DNA of 31,429 nt from Acidimicrobiaceae bacterium. Its GTDB lineage: Bacteria; Actinomycetota; Acidimicrobiia; Acidimicrobiales; UBA8190. The stretch lies in NCBI GenBank assembly GCA_003453695.1, contig DMNK01000052.1, forward strand, positions 6,225-37,653, written 5' to 3'. Below the pieces are notes generated by a model. It had not been told where the DNA came from, did not search any database, and was given only the letters and a program-made list of their open reading frames with translations. This document shows, piece after piece, positions 8,361 to 16,818 of the stretch. The stretch's first letter is position 1. Each line of letters starts with the position of its first letter. Made by a program: the position numbers and the translations under genes.

Positions 8361-9668
8361 GTGGGGTGGGACTTCTCGACTGATCCGGAGTTCCAGGCCC
8401 AACTCGACTGGATGGAGGACTTCGTCCGCCGAGAGGTCGAGCCGCTCGACCTCTTGTGGGGCGACCGGGTCTTCCATCCCGTGGACGGTCCGCTGCGCGA
8501 CGTCGTGGAACCGTTGAAGGACGAGGTGCGCCGGCGGCGGCTGTGGGCGTGCCATCTCGGCCCCGAGCTCGGTGGCGAGGGCTACGGCCAGGTGAAGCTC
8601 TCGCTCATGAACGAGATCCTGGGCAGGTCCCGCTGGGCACCGCTCATCTTCGGCTGCCAGGCTCCCGACACGGGCAACGCCGAGATCATCGCCCACTACG
8701 GCACCGACGAGCAGAAGGCGCGCTACCTGAAGCCGCTGCTCGACGGGGAGATCTTCTCGTCCTACTCGATGACCGAGCCCCAGGGCGGGTCCGACCCCAC
8801 CCGCTTCACCACCCGGGCGTGGCGTGACGGCGACGAGTGGGTGATCGACGGCTGGAAGTTCTTCTCCTCCAACGCCCGCACCTCGGCCTTTCTGATCGTG
8901 ATGGCGGTGACCGATCCCGAGGCGGGCGCCTACCAGGGGATGTCGATGTTCCTCGTCCCCACCGACACCCCCGGGGTCGACATCGTCCGCAACATCGGGC
9001 TGATGCACGAGTCGCTGTCCGGCGACCACGGGATGCACGCCCTCATCCACTACGACCACGTGCGGGTTCCGGCACAGAGCCTTCTCGGAGGCGAAGGCCA
9101 GGCCTTCGCCATCGCCCAGACCCGGCTGGGAGGCGGGCGCGTCCACCACGCCATGCGCACCGTCGGGATGTGCCAGCGGGCGCTGGACATGCTGTGCGAA
9201 CGCGCCCTGTCGCGCCAGGCGCACGGCGGTGTGCTGGCCGACAAGCAGTTCGTGCAGGGCTACATCGCCGACTCCTACGCCCAGCTCGTCCAGTTCCGAC
9301 TGTTCGTGCTGTACGTGGCATGGCAGATCGACCGCTACAACGACTACCGCAAGGTGCGGCGCGACATCGCCGCCGTCAAGGTCCTCACCCCCCAGGTGCT
9401 CCACGACATCGTCCAGCGCTCCATACAGGTGCACGGTGCGCTCGGGGTCTCCAACGAGATGCCGCTCGGCCACTTCTGGATGACGGTGCCGGTCATGGCC
9501 CTGGTGGACGGGCCCACCGAGGTGCACAAGGTGACGGTGGCCCGCCAGGTGCTGCGGGACTACGAGGCGGCGTCGGGCGACTGGCCCACCGAGCACCTGC
9601 CCACCCGCATCGACGAGGCCAGGCAGCGCTTCGCCGACTATCTCGAGCACGAGGTGTCCAACCTGTGA
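8361..9668 (+). CDS. Acyl-CoA dehydrogenase, ACAD10/11-like
   Basis: A 435-residue FAD enzyme. Seen: flavin/substrate motif YSMTEPQGGSDPT (135-147), WVIDGWKFFSSNA (160-172), the arginine-rich middle with GGGRVHHAMRTVG, and the C-terminal VDGPTEVHKVTVARQVL. In that last motif the position of the catalytic Glu of medium-chain dehydrogenases (EGT) holds Asp383 (DGP), as in the ACAD10/ACAD11 and LvaC group. The GTG start at 8361 is backed by GGAGGA 6 bases upstream; the longer reading overlaps the small protein gene. The APH-like kinase gene 40 bases downstream matches the other half of ACAD10/11, which suggests work on hydroxylated acyl-CoA rather than plain beta-oxidation. Confidence 0.93.
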   Translation: MGWDFSTDPEFQAQLDWMEDFVRREVEPLDLLWGDRVFHPVDGPLRDVVEPLKDEVRRRRLWACHLGPELGGEGYGQVKLSLMNEILGRSRWAPLIFGCQAPDTGNAEIIAHYGTDEQKARYLKPLLDGEIFSSYSMTEPQGGSDPTRFTTRAWRDGDEWVIDGWKFFSSNARTSAFLIVMAVTDPEAGAYQGMSMFLVPTDTPGVDIVRNIGLMHESLSGDHGMHALIHYDHVRVPAQSLLGGEGQAFAIAQTRLGGGRVHHAMRTVGMCQRALDMLCERALSRQAHGGVLADKQFVQGYIADSYAQLVQFRLFVLYVAWQIDRYNDYRKVRRDIAAVKVLTPQVLHDIVQRSIQVHGALGVSNEMPLGHFWMTVPVMALVDGPTEVHKVTVARQVLRDYEAASGDWPTEHLPTRIDEARQRFADYLEHEVSNL

Positions 9669-9708
9669 GGTTCGAGGCCGCACCGGCGGCGGGCCGGCGG
9701 AGCACTCG

Positions 9709-10773
9709 GTGAGCGGGGGCCTGCTCGACGACGCCGAGCGCACCCGGGGGCTCGTCGACGAGGCCCGTCTGGCCACCTTCATGGACGACAACGGGCTGCC
9801 CGGGGCGGGGGAGCCGCTGGAGGTGACCTTCATCACCGGCGGCGCCTCCAACGAACTGTTCGAGCTGCGACGCGCCGGGCACCGCTGGGCCTTGCGCCGA
9901 CCGCCTCGGGTGGTGCCCGACGGCCGCAACGAGACCATGGTGCGGGAGTACCGGGTGCTCACCGCCCTGGCCGACACCGACGTGCCCCATCCCCGGGTGC
10001 TGGCCGTCGGGGACGACCCGGCACTCCTCGGTGGCTGCTTCTACGTGATGGAGCACGTCGACGGCTGGTCCCCCATGGGGGGCGGGGGCTGGCCGCCGCC
10101 TTTCGACCACGACCTGGAGGCCCGCCGCGGCCTCGGGATCGCCCTCGTCGACGGCATCGCCCGCTTGGCGCGGGTGGACTGGCGTTCGAGGGGCCTGGAG
10201 GGATTCGGCCGTCCCGAGGGGTTCCACGAGCGCCAGGTCGACCGGTGGCTGGCGCACCTCGAGGCGGTGAAGTTCCGCGACCTCCCCGGCCTCGACGAGG
10301 CGGCCGAGTGGCTGCGACGGCACAAGCCCCGTCGCTACCAACCGGGGATCATGCACGGCGACTACCAATTCGCCAACGTCATGTTCGGCCACGGCGCCCC
10401 GGCCCGGCTGGCCGCCATCGTGGACTGGGAGATGGCCACCATCGGCGACCCGCTCCTCGACCTGGGGTGGGTGATCCAGGGCTGGCTCGATCCCGACGAG
10501 GACCGGAGCTCGGGCAGCTACGTCGACTACACCGGGATGCCCACCCGGGCCGATCTCCTCGAGCACTACGCCAAGCGCAGTGGCCGACCCGTGGACGACA
10601 TCGACTATTACGTCATCCTGGCCCGCTTCAAGCTGGCCGTGGTGCTCGAGGGCGGTTATGCCCGCGTGGTGCAGGGAACGGCCGACAACCCGAAGATGGC
10701 CGCCTTCGGAGATGTGGTGCTGCAGCTGGCGGCCAGGGCGGCGGAGTTGGCCTCGACGTCGTCGTTGCCGTGA
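9709..10773 (+). CDS. APH-family phosphotransferase, likely acyl-CoA hydroxyl kinase
   Basis: A 354-residue kinase-fold protein of the aminoglycoside phosphotransferase/choline kinase superfamily. Visible: the nucleotide loop FITGGASNELFEL (41-53), catalytic loop MHGDYQFANVMF with Asp218 and Asn223, and metal-binding IVDWE (Asp239) followed by MATIGDPLLDLG. This version is typical of the kinase domain of ACAD10/ACAD11 and of LvaA, which phosphorylate the 4-hydroxyl of acyl-CoA, not of antibiotic-resistance enzymes. GTG start, with only a weak GGAG nearby. It sits between an ACAD11-like dehydrogenase and an SDR whose start overlaps its stop (GTGA). I infer it makes a phospho-intermediate for the dehydrogenase; resistance function is unlikely. 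Confidence 0.92.
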   Translation: MSGGLLDDAERTRGLVDEARLATFMDDNGLPGAGEPLEVTFITGGASNELFELRRAGHRWALRRPPRVVPDGRNETMVREYRVLTALADTDVPHPRVLAVGDDPALLGGCFYVMEHVDGWSPMGGGGWPPPFDHDLEARRGLGIALVDGIARLARVDWRSRGLEGFGRPEGFHERQVDRWLAHLEAVKFRDLPGLDEAAEWLRRHKPRRYQPGIMHGDYQFANVMFGHGAPARLAAIVDWEMATIGDPLLDLGWVIQGWLDPDEDRSSGSYVDYTGMPTRADLLEHYAKRSGRPVDDIDYYVILARFKLAVVLEGGYARVVQGTADNPKMAAFGDVVLQLAARAAELASTSSLP

Positions 10774-11555
10774 CCGGCCTCGGCGGCGAGGCGTCGGGGG
10801 CGGTGCCGGCGCAGCGCTTCGACCTCACCGGCAAAGTCGCCTTGGTGACCGGAGGCAGCCGCGGCCTGGGCAAGGCCATGGTGCTGGCCTTCGCCGCCGC
10901 CGGCGCCGACGTCGTGGTGGCCAGCCGCAAGCTCGACGCCTGCGAGGAGGTGGCCCAGTCGGTGCGGGCCATGGGACGCCGGGCGTTGGCCGTCGGCTGC
11001 CATGTGGGCCACTGGGACGAGCTGGCCGTCCTGGCCGACGCCGCGTACGAGACGTTCGGGCGCGTGGACGTGCTCGTGAACAACGCCGGCATGTCGCTCG
11101 TCTACGGCGAGGTCGGCGAGGTGAGCGAGCAGATGTGGGACAAGGTCGTCGACCTGAACATGAAGGGCGTCTTCCGTCTGACCGCCCTCGTAGGGGGTCG
11201 CATGAAGCAGCGCGGCAGCGGGTCTGTCGTCAACGTGAGCAGCACCGGGTCGATCCGCCCCACGCCGTGGATCATTCCCTATGCGGCCGCCAAGGCCGGG
11301 GTGAACTCCATGACCCGTGGCTTCGCCCAGGCGCTCGGGCCCGAGGTGCGGGTGAACTGCATCATGGCCGGGCCCTTCTTCACCGACATCGCCAAGGCGT
11401 GGGACCTCGACGCCTTCGAGGCGGGCGTCAAGCGCTACGGACTGCAGCGCGGCGGCCAGCCCGACGAGGTGGTCGGTGCGGCTCTGTACTTCGCCAGCGA
11501 CGCCTCGAGCTTCACCACCGGTGCTGTGCTCAAGGTGGACGGCGGCATCCCCTGA
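10770..11555 (+). CDS. Short-chain dehydrogenase/reductase (FabG-like)
   Basis: A 261-residue SDR with TGGSRGLG (27-34), NNAG (104-107), Ser158, Tyr171 and Lys175 (YAAAK), and a C-terminal GAVLKVDGGIP typical of FabG-type enzymes that build tetramers. An Arg after the second strand (ASRKLD) favours NADP(H). It probably acts on a 3-hydroxy- or ketoacyl-CoA. The GTG start overlaps the kinase stop (GTGA), making dehydrogenase, kinase and SDR one unit. The longer open frame to 10245 lies wholly inside the kinase gene and is rejected. No clear terminator follows before the next promoter region. Confidence 0.93.
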   Translation: MTGLGGEASGAVPAQRFDLTGKVALVTGGSRGLGKAMVLAFAAAGADVVVASRKLDACEEVAQSVRAMGRRALAVGCHVGHWDELAVLADAAYETFGRVDVLVNNAGMSLVYGEVGEVSEQMWDKVVDLNMKGVFRLTALVGGRMKQRGSGSVVNVSSTGSIRPTPWIIPYAAAKAGVNSMTRGFAQALGPEVRVNCIMAGPFFTDIAKAWDLDAFEAGVKRYGLQRGGQPDEVVGAALYFASDASSFTTGAVLKVDGGIP

Positions 11556-11603
11556 TTGGGCCAGCGGGCCGCCCACGTTGTCGTTTCTCCAGCTCACAGC
11601 CTT

Positions 11604-11628
11604 TTTCCGGTTTCACACCACTTTCCGG
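11604..11628 (+). promoter_or_regulatory. Direct repeat TTTCCGG upstream of the surface protein
   Basis: TTTCCGG occurs at 11604-11610 and 11622-11628, 18 bases apart, in the 153-bp gap before the LPFTG protein. The spacing is near two helical turns, so a regulator could bind both copies on one face. This gap is the likely promoter region; the function of the repeat is a guess. Confidence 0.25.
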
Positions 11629-11708
11629 CGAATACGCGGTGTGCTCGCCCGTTCATTCTCAGTGGTGGGTTCGGGGGGTCCGGGCCCTATGGGGGGAAGG
11701 GGCTCACA

Positions 11709-12671
11709 ATGTCCGCTCGGACGTTCGGTCGCTCTTGGAAGGCATTCGCCGTCGTCGTCGGAGCCAGCGCTGCCCTGCTGGCCGCGCCCGCAGCCGCAGG
11801 CGTCGCGTCCGCCGACACCGTTGCGTCACTCGGTTCCGTCACCGGCACTCTCGGCAGCCTGCCCGTGGCGGGCAGCCTGGTCGGGGGCTCGGCCACGAGC
11901 CCGGTGCCCTCCAGCCTGTCGGGGGCACCCGGCGTGGGCACCATCCTCGGCGCGGTCGGCTCGACCGGGTCAGGCGTGCCCAGCGTGCCCGGTGTGCCCA
12001 CCGTCCCCGGTCTGCCCGACCCGTCGAGCATCCTCGGCTCGGTCCCCGGCACCGGGGTGCCCAGTGTTCCGGGCGTGCCCAGCGCGCCGAGCCTGCCCGG
12101 ACTGCCCGGCGGCTCCGGTGTGTCCAGCCTGCCCGACCCCTCGAGCATCGTGGGCACCGTCCTCGGTTCGGTCCCCGGTGGCGGCGGGCCCAGCGTGCCC
12201 GGCCTGCCTGGACTGCCCGGGGGCTCCGGTGTGCCCGGCCTGCCCGACCCGACCGGTGTCGTGGGAAGCATCCTCGGCTCGTCGCCGGGCGGCAGCACCG
12301 GCCTGCCCGGCTTGAACTCGGTCCCCTTCGTCGGAAACCTCTTCACCTCGCTGCCGGCGGGCGTGCCGACGGGCCTCGTGCCCAGCGGCAACACCGGGAA
12401 CGGGAACGGCTCGGGGACCGACTCCGGCAACTACAGCTACTACTCGGACCCCTCGAGCGACCCGGGATTCGGCTCCGGCCTCTCGCTCGACTCGGCCAGC
12501 ATGCCCTCGAACCTCGGCGGTGACCCGGCCACGCTCGCCTCGGGCGGAGCGCTCCCCTTCACGGGCGAACCGCTGTGGATCCGCCTGCTCGGGCTCATCG
12601 CCCTGTGCGGCGCCGCCGCCGCTGCGTTCGTGGCCGCTGCTCTTCGCCTCGCCTCTCGACGCACCGCCTGA
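11709..12671 (+). CDS. LPxTG surface protein with Pro/Gly-rich repeats
   Basis: A 320-residue exported protein. Signal peptide: residues 1-35 (hydrophobic 13-30, cleavage likely after ASA before DTV). Residues 89-202 are a low-complexity collagen-like region of GVPSVPG, GLPGLPGG and LPDPSSILGSVPG units repeating every 37-39 residues, likely extended and rod-like. A Ser/Asn/Gly/Tyr linker follows (NGNGSGTDSGNYSYYSD). The C-terminus is a full sorting signal: LPFTG (282-286), a hydrophobic helix and the tail RLASRRTA. It should therefore be cut between Thr and Gly and fixed to the cell wall, most simply by the sortase encoded 6 bases downstream. The start has a G-rich ribosome site (GGGGGGAAGGGG) 6 bases upstream. 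No known family recognised. Confidence 0.87.
   Translation: MSARTFGRSWKAFAVVVGASAALLAAPAAAGVASADTVASLGSVTGTLGSLPVAGSLVGGSATSPVPSSLSGAPGVGTILGAVGSTGSGVPSVPGVPTVPGLPDPSSILGSVPGTGVPSVPGVPSAPSLPGLPGGSGVSSLPDPSSIVGTVLGSVPGGGGPSVPGLPGLPGGSGVPGLPDPTGVVGSILGSSPGGSTGLPGLNSVPFVGNLFTSLPAGVPTGLVPSGNTGNGNGSGTDSGNYSYYSDPSSDPGFGSGLSLDSASMPSNLGGDPATLASGGALPFTGEPLWIRLLGLIALCGAAAAAFVAAALRLASRRTA
11973..12314 (+). repeat. In-gene imperfect tandem repeats (Pro/Gly-rich)
   Basis: Three imperfect units of about 111-117 bp, each encoding an LPDP(S/T)-type block followed by GSVPG-like and GVPSVPGLPG-like segments. They keep the reading frame, so they are protein repeats. Such DNA can gain or lose units by slippage, giving length variants between strains. 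Confidence 0.7.
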
Positions 12672-12677
12672 CCGGCC

Positions 12678-13400
12678 ATGACGGCGCTGCTCACGCCGTC
12701 TCGCCCCCGCACCCAGTCACCGATTCCTCCCGGTGACTGGGGCGGGCCCGGGCGAGAACCTCGCCAGTCCCAGTCCCGGCGCCGGCTCGGGCGGCTGGGG
12801 CGCAGCCGCTGGACGCGACTGGGATTGCCGGCCTTGGCGGTGCTGTGCGCGCTGGTCGCCGGGGCGGCGCTGTTGTTCCCGATGCTGTCGGGGCTCTACA
12901 CCCGCCACGAGCAGCAGATCCTGGCCGGCGAGCTCGACACGCCAGCCGTGGGAGCTGTGGCCGGCGCCTCGGGCGACGCCGTGGCCCGCGTCACCATCCC
13001 GGCCATCGCCCTCGACATGGTCGTCGTGCAGGGCACCGACGCCTCCGCTCTGGCCAAGGGCCCCGGGCACTACCCGGCCAGCCCCATGCCGTGCACCGAA
13101 GGCAACGTCGCCATCGCCGGCCACCGCACGACCTTCCTGCATCCCTTCCACGACTTGAACCGGCTCGTGCCCGGCGACGTGATCGAGCTGCGCACCCGAT
13201 CGCTGTCGTGTGCCTACTCCGTCACCACTGCGCCCTTCGCCGTGTCGCCCCGGGACAGCGCCGTCGTGGCCGACACGCCCGGCCGCTTCGGCCTGACCCT
13301 CACCACCTGCCACCCGATCGGGTCCTCTGCTGAGCGCCTCATCGTCCAGGCGAGCCTGGTGCCGGGCAGCTTGCGCACCGTCAATCCGCATCGGGCGTGA
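12678..13400 (+). CDS. Sortase (class E-like)
   Basis: A 240-residue membrane-anchored transpeptidase. A basic N-terminus (about 1-47) precedes one membrane helix (48-70, LGLPALAVLCALVAGAALLF), then the sortase barrel: RVTIPAIALDMVVVQGTD, His149 in AIAGHRTTF, Cys211 in LTLTTCHP and Arg220 in SSAERLIV form the catalytic set. The layout is that of actinobacterial class E enzymes, many of which prefer LAxTG, whereas the neighbouring substrate carries LPFTG. It starts 6 bases after the surface-protein stop with no good Shine-Dalgarno, so it is probably translated by coupling. No pilin genes are nearby, so housekeeping or dedicated anchoring is more likely than pilus assembly. Confidence 0.93.
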   Translation: MTALLTPSRPRTQSPIPPGDWGGPGREPRQSQSRRRLGRLGRSRWTRLGLPALAVLCALVAGAALLFPMLSGLYTRHEQQILAGELDTPAVGAVAGASGDAVARVTIPAIALDMVVVQGTDASALAKGPGHYPASPMPCTEGNVAIAGHRTTFLHPFHDLNRLVPGDVIELRTRSLSCAYSVTTAPFAVSPRDSAVVADTPGRFGLTLTTCHPIGSSAERLIVQASLVPGSLRTVNPHRA

Positions 13401-13520
13401 GGCGACCCCGCTGCGCCCACGGTCGGCGTCCTCCTCGACACCGGAGCCGGTGCCGCGGCCGCCAGGGCGATCCCGAGTGACCTGGTCTGACACAACATTT
13501 CGCCCACTGATCACCTTCTC

Positions 13521-13559
13521 GTAACCATTCGTTCGCGTCCAGTTCACCGGTCATAGATA
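13521..13559 (+). promoter_or_regulatory. PHO-box-like direct repeat and -10 of the pst operon
   Basis: GTTCGCGTCCA (13531-13541) and GTTCACCGGTC (13542-13552) are adjacent 11-base units resembling the GTTCACC direct repeats bound by PhoP in streptomycetes; GTAACCATTC just upstream may be a weaker third unit. TAGATA (13554-13559) is a -10 candidate directly after, so the repeats take the -35 place, as expected for a PhoP-activated promoter. Transcription would start a few bases before the pstB ATG at 13572, leaving almost no leader. Confidence 0.55.
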
Positions 13560-13571
13560 CGTTTCGCGTCG

Positions 13572-14384
13572 ATGCCGGATACGACCAGCCTCACGGCGAC
13601 CAGCCACCGGGCCGGGACCACTCTCCTCGACTCCCCGGCCATCGCCGTGCGCGACGTGTCGGTGGGGTTCGGCCCCAAGACGGTGCTCTCGGAGGTCGAC
13701 CTGCCCATCGAGCGGGGGACCATCACCGCCCTGATCGGGCCCACGGGCTGCGGCAAGTCGACCCTGCTCCGCTCCCTCAACCGCATGAACGACAAGACGC
13801 GCGGCTACTGGCGGCGGGGGAGGATCGAGTTCGACGGCGCCGACATCGCCGACCCGGGCACCGACCTCCTCAACCTGCGCCGCCGTGTGGGCATGGTGTT
13901 CCAGCGGCCGAACCCGTTCCCGATGTCGATCAGCGACAACGTGGTGGCCGGGGTCCGGGCCCATCGCATGGTGCCCCGTGCCGAGATGGCCGCCGTCGCC
14001 GAGCGCTACCTCAAGGAGGTCAGCCTGTGGGGGGCGGTGGCCGAGCGCCTGGGGGACTCGCCGTTCCGCCTGTCAGGTGGCCAGCAGCAGTTGCTGTGCC
14101 TGGCCCGGGCCTTGGCCGTGGAGCCAGACGTGCTGCTCCTCGACGAGCCCACCTCCTCTCTCGACCCTGTCACCACCGAGATCGTGGAAGATCTCCTTCG
14201 CAAGCTGGCGCCGCGCCTCACCATCGTGATCGTCACCCACAACCTCGCCCAGGCCCGCCGGGTGTCGAAGACCACGGCATTCCTCTACAACGGCCGGCTG
14301 GTGGAGCAGGGCGACACTGCGCAGATCTTCGAGCAGCCGACGCAGCCCGAGACCGTGAGCTACGTCGGGGGGCGAATCGGCTGA
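13572..14384 (+). CDS. pstB: Phosphate ABC transporter ATPase PstB
   Basis: A 270-residue ATPase powering phosphate uptake through PstCA. Walker A GPTGCGKST (56-64) and the PstB hallmark SLNRMND follow each other; then QRPNPFPMSI (Q-loop, PstB-typical), signature LSGGQQQ (167-173), Walker B VLLLDEP and H-loop VTHNLAQA (His223). The residue after QQQ is Leu174, where PstB proteins normally have Arg (QQQRLCIAR), a small oddity. The gene opens the operon, ahead of pstS, unlike the common order with pstB last. No Shine-Dalgarno is seen; with the promoter directly upstream, the message may be near leaderless. Low phosphate induction is inferred from the PHO-box-like repeats. Confidence 0.93.
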   Translation: MPDTTSLTATSHRAGTTLLDSPAIAVRDVSVGFGPKTVLSEVDLPIERGTITALIGPTGCGKSTLLRSLNRMNDKTRGYWRRGRIEFDGADIADPGTDLLNLRRRVGMVFQRPNPFPMSISDNVVAGVRAHRMVPRAEMAAVAERYLKEVSLWGAVAERLGDSPFRLSGGQQQLLCLARALAVEPDVLLLDEPTSSLDPVTTEIVEDLLRKLAPRLTIVIVTHNLAQARRVSKTTAFLYNGRLVEQGDTAQIFEQPTQPETVSYVGGRIG

Positions 14385-14453
14385 GTGCCGGCCCCGTAAC
14401 GGTCAGTCCCCCCCATCCACTTCAGCTTCCGCACTGAAAGGACAGGTACCCCC

Positions 14454-15638
14454 ATGCCCACTCGCCGATCGAGAATTTCGACGGACGGCCCTCCCTCCCG
14501 TCGGCGTTTCGTCGGTGCGAGCGTCATCGGCCTCCTCGTCGCCTCCGCCCTGGTGCTGGGCGCATGCAGCTCGACGAACAACTCGTCGTCCTCGACGTCT
14601 TCCTCGACGCCCTCGGGCACGGCGTCGCTCACGAGCCTGGAGAAGTGGCCGACAGCGAGCGTCTCGGTCCAGGAGACGGGCTCGAGCCTGCTCTATCCGC
14701 TCTTCAACTTGTGGGTGAAGCAGATCGAGACGTCATGGCCGAACGTCTCGATCACCACCGGGTCCACGGGCTCGGGCACCGGCATCTCCGACGCCGCCAA
14801 CGGCACGGTGCAGATCGGCGCCTCCGACGCCTACCTGTCGCCGGCGCAGCTCCAGACTTCGCCCACCCTCGAGAACATCCCGCTCGCCATCTCGGCCCAG
14901 GAGGTCAACTACAACGTTCCTGGACTCTCCGCCGGCACGCATCTCAAGCTCAACGGCGCCGTCCTGGCCGACATGTACACGGGCAAGGTGACCAACTGGA
15001 ACAACGCCGAGGTCACGGCGCTCAACCCCGGAGTCAACATCCCCAGCGTGCCGGTGGTCACCGTGCACCGCTCGGACAGCTCGGGTGACACCTTCCTGTT
15101 CTCGTCCTACCTGACCGCCTCGGCCCCGCAGTCGTGGACGCTGTCACCGGGCACCACCGTGGCGTGGCCCAACGTCGCCGGTGCCGTGGCCGCCCAGGGA
15201 AACGGCGGCATGGTGAACTCGTGCAAGGCCAACCCGGGATGCGTGGCCTACATCGGGGTCAGCTACCTGAACCAGGCCTCCGGCGCCGGGCTCGGCTACG
15301 CGGCGCTCCAGAACAAGGCCGGGAATTACGAGCTGCCCACCCAAGCCACGTCGTCCGCAGCGGCGGCCTCTTTCACCTCCAGGACCCCTGCCAGCGGCAC
15401 CATCTCGATGATCGACGGCCCGGCCAGCACCGGCTACCCGATCGTCAACTACGAGTACGCCATCGTGAACAAGACCCAGTCGTCGGCGTTGGTGGCCCAG
15501 GCCGTGAAGGCCATCCTGGCGTGGTCCATCGACCCCAACAACGGAAACGCCCCCACCTATCTCGACAACGTGAACTTCGTGGCGCTGCCTCCTCAGGTGG
15601 TGACCATCTCGGCCAAGCTGATCTCCAAGATCAGCTGA
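14454..15638 (+). CDS. pstS: Phosphate-binding lipoprotein PstS
   Basis: A 394-residue extracytoplasmic phosphate receptor. The N-terminus has an RRR motif (SRRRFVG), a hydrophobic stretch and the lipobox VLGAC (Cys39), so it is exported, perhaps by Tat, and lipid-anchored. After a Ser/Thr-rich tether the PstS fold begins: ETGSSLLYPLFN, then TGSTGSGTGISDAANGTVQIGASDAY, the loop segments that bind phosphate, and later VVTVHRSDSSGDTFLF. All match the family. ATG at 14454 is preceded by GAAAGGA about 11 bases upstream. The 69-base gap after pstB may hold a second promoter but I see no clear one. It delivers phosphate to PstC/PstA encoded next. Confidence 0.95.
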   Translation: MPTRRSRISTDGPPSRRRFVGASVIGLLVASALVLGACSSTNNSSSSTSSSTPSGTASLTSLEKWPTASVSVQETGSSLLYPLFNLWVKQIETSWPNVSITTGSTGSGTGISDAANGTVQIGASDAYLSPAQLQTSPTLENIPLAISAQEVNYNVPGLSAGTHLKLNGAVLADMYTGKVTNWNNAEVTALNPGVNIPSVPVVTVHRSDSSGDTFLFSSYLTASAPQSWTLSPGTTVAWPNVAGAVAAQGNGGMVNSCKANPGCVAYIGVSYLNQASGAGLGYAALQNKAGNYELPTQATSSAAAASFTSRTPASGTISMIDGPASTGYPIVNYEYAIVNKTQSSALVAQAVKAILAWSIDPNNGNAPTYLDNVNFVALPPQVVTISAKLISKIS

Positions 15639-15677
15639 TAACGAAGGGAAGCCAGTTCCAAGACGGAGCCGCAACCG

Positions 15678-16817
15678 ATGTCGGTTGACACCTTGACCGA
15701 GTCGATCGCAGAGACTGAGGCCACCCCCGCTCCCGGAGGACCCGGAGGAGGGGGTGGTCCCGCGCCGGGCCCCGGTGGCGGTGGTGGCGGGCTGAGCGGA
15801 AGGCCCGTCTCCACCGGGCAGTGGTGGCGGGCCGAGCGGCTCATGCCGCAGGTGCTGCACCTCGTCACCTATGTGCCGCTCGTGCTGCTCCTCGCCATCA
15901 TGGCCGCCTTGGTGTGGAAGGCCATCCCCGCCATCCGCTACAACGGGCTGGGCTTCTTCGGCCGCACCACCTGGAACCTCGGCAACCTCTACGCGCCGCT
16001 CGTCTCGGGTCATGGGGTCACCCATCCGCCCGGAGCCGCGTACGGCGCCCTGCCGCTCATCGTCGGCACCGTCGTCTCCTCGGCCATCGCGCTGGTCATC
16101 GCCGTCCCCGTCGCCGTGGGCACGGCGTTGGTGGTGGTGGAGAAGTTGCCGCCGCGGCTTTCGACCGGGATCGGCTTCTGCCTCGAGGTGCTGGCCGGGA
16201 TCCCCAGCGTGGTCATCGGCCTGTGGGGGATCTTCACCCTGGGCCCGTTCCTCAGTCACCACGTGGCCACCATCTGGGCCAACCACGTTCCTGACGTCCC
16301 GGTGTTGCGCTTCTTCCGGGGCCCGAGCGGCAACGGCCAGGGGCTGTTCACCTCGGGCGTGGTCCTGGCCCTCATGATCCTCCCCATCATCGCCGCCACC
16401 ACGCGCGACCTTCTGCGCCAGGTGCCGCGCGCCACGGTGGAGGGGGCGGTGGCCCTGGGGATGACCGACTCCGAGGCAGCGGGCGCCGTCACCATCCCGT
16501 GGGTGCGCTCCGGTGTCATCGGGGCGTCGGTGCTGGGCCTGGGCCGGGCCCTGGGCGAGACGATCGCCGTGGCCATGGTGAGCGGTTCGCTGGTGGGCTC
16601 GAACGTGCACTCGTTCTATTCGGCCTTCACCACCATCGCTGCCACCATCGTCACGCAGCTCGACGGCGCCCTGACCGACGCCAGCGGCTTGGCCGTGGCG
16701 ACGCTCGCCGAGGTGGGGCTGGTCCTCCTCGTCATCACGCTGCTCGCCAACATCGGGGCCCGCATGCTCGTCCGGCGGGTGGCCACGACCGCCCTGCCGG
16801 TGGGCAGGGGCATCTGA
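15678..16817 (+). CDS. pstC: Phosphate ABC transporter permease PstC
   Basis: A 379-residue membrane protein forming half of the phosphate channel with PstA. After an unusual N-terminal tail of about 65 residues rich in Gly and Pro (residues 18-40), the first helix is around [16 protein letters not shown]. Family motifs: [20 protein letters not shown], the PstC/PstA signature [11 protein letters not shown], and the ATPase-contact loop with [14 protein letters not shown]. Six helices can be counted. It follows pstS by 39 bases and precedes pstA by a single base between stop and ATG, so the two permeases are tightly coupled. Confidence 0.95.
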   Translation: MSVDTLTESIAETEATPAPGGPGGGGGPAPGPGGGGGGLSGRPVSTGQWWRAERLMPQVLHLVTYVPLVLLLAIMAALVWKAIPAIRYNGLGFFGRTTWNLGNLYAPLVSGHGVTHPPGAAYGALPLIVGTVVSSAIALVIAVPVAVGTALVVVEKLPPRLSTGIGFCLEVLAGIPSVVIGLWGIFTLGPFLSHHVATIWANHVPDVPVLRFFRGPSGNGQGLFTSGVVLALMILPIIAATTRDLLRQVPRATVEGAVALGMTDSEAAGAVTIPWVRSGVIGASVLGLGRALGETIAVAMVSGSLVGSNVHSFYSAFTTIAATIVTQLDGALTDASGLAVATLAEVGLVLLVITLLANIGARMLVRRVATTALPVGRGI

Positions 16818-16818
16818 C

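Noticed and set aside
8289..9977. Minus-strand open frame of 562 codons opposite the acyl-CoA dehydrogenase
   Set aside because: Antisense shadow of a gene with clear FAD-enzyme motifs.
9709..10773. Aminoglycoside resistance gene
   Set aside because: The kinase motifs are of the general APH superfamily, and the sequence version and neighbours fit the ACAD10/11 and LvaA type, not drug-modifying enzymes.
11973..12314. Regular repeats considered as a CRISPR-like or tandem DNA array
   Set aside because: Units are imperfect, stay in frame and encode Pro/Gly blocks of a surface protein; no repeat-spacer structure or cas genes.
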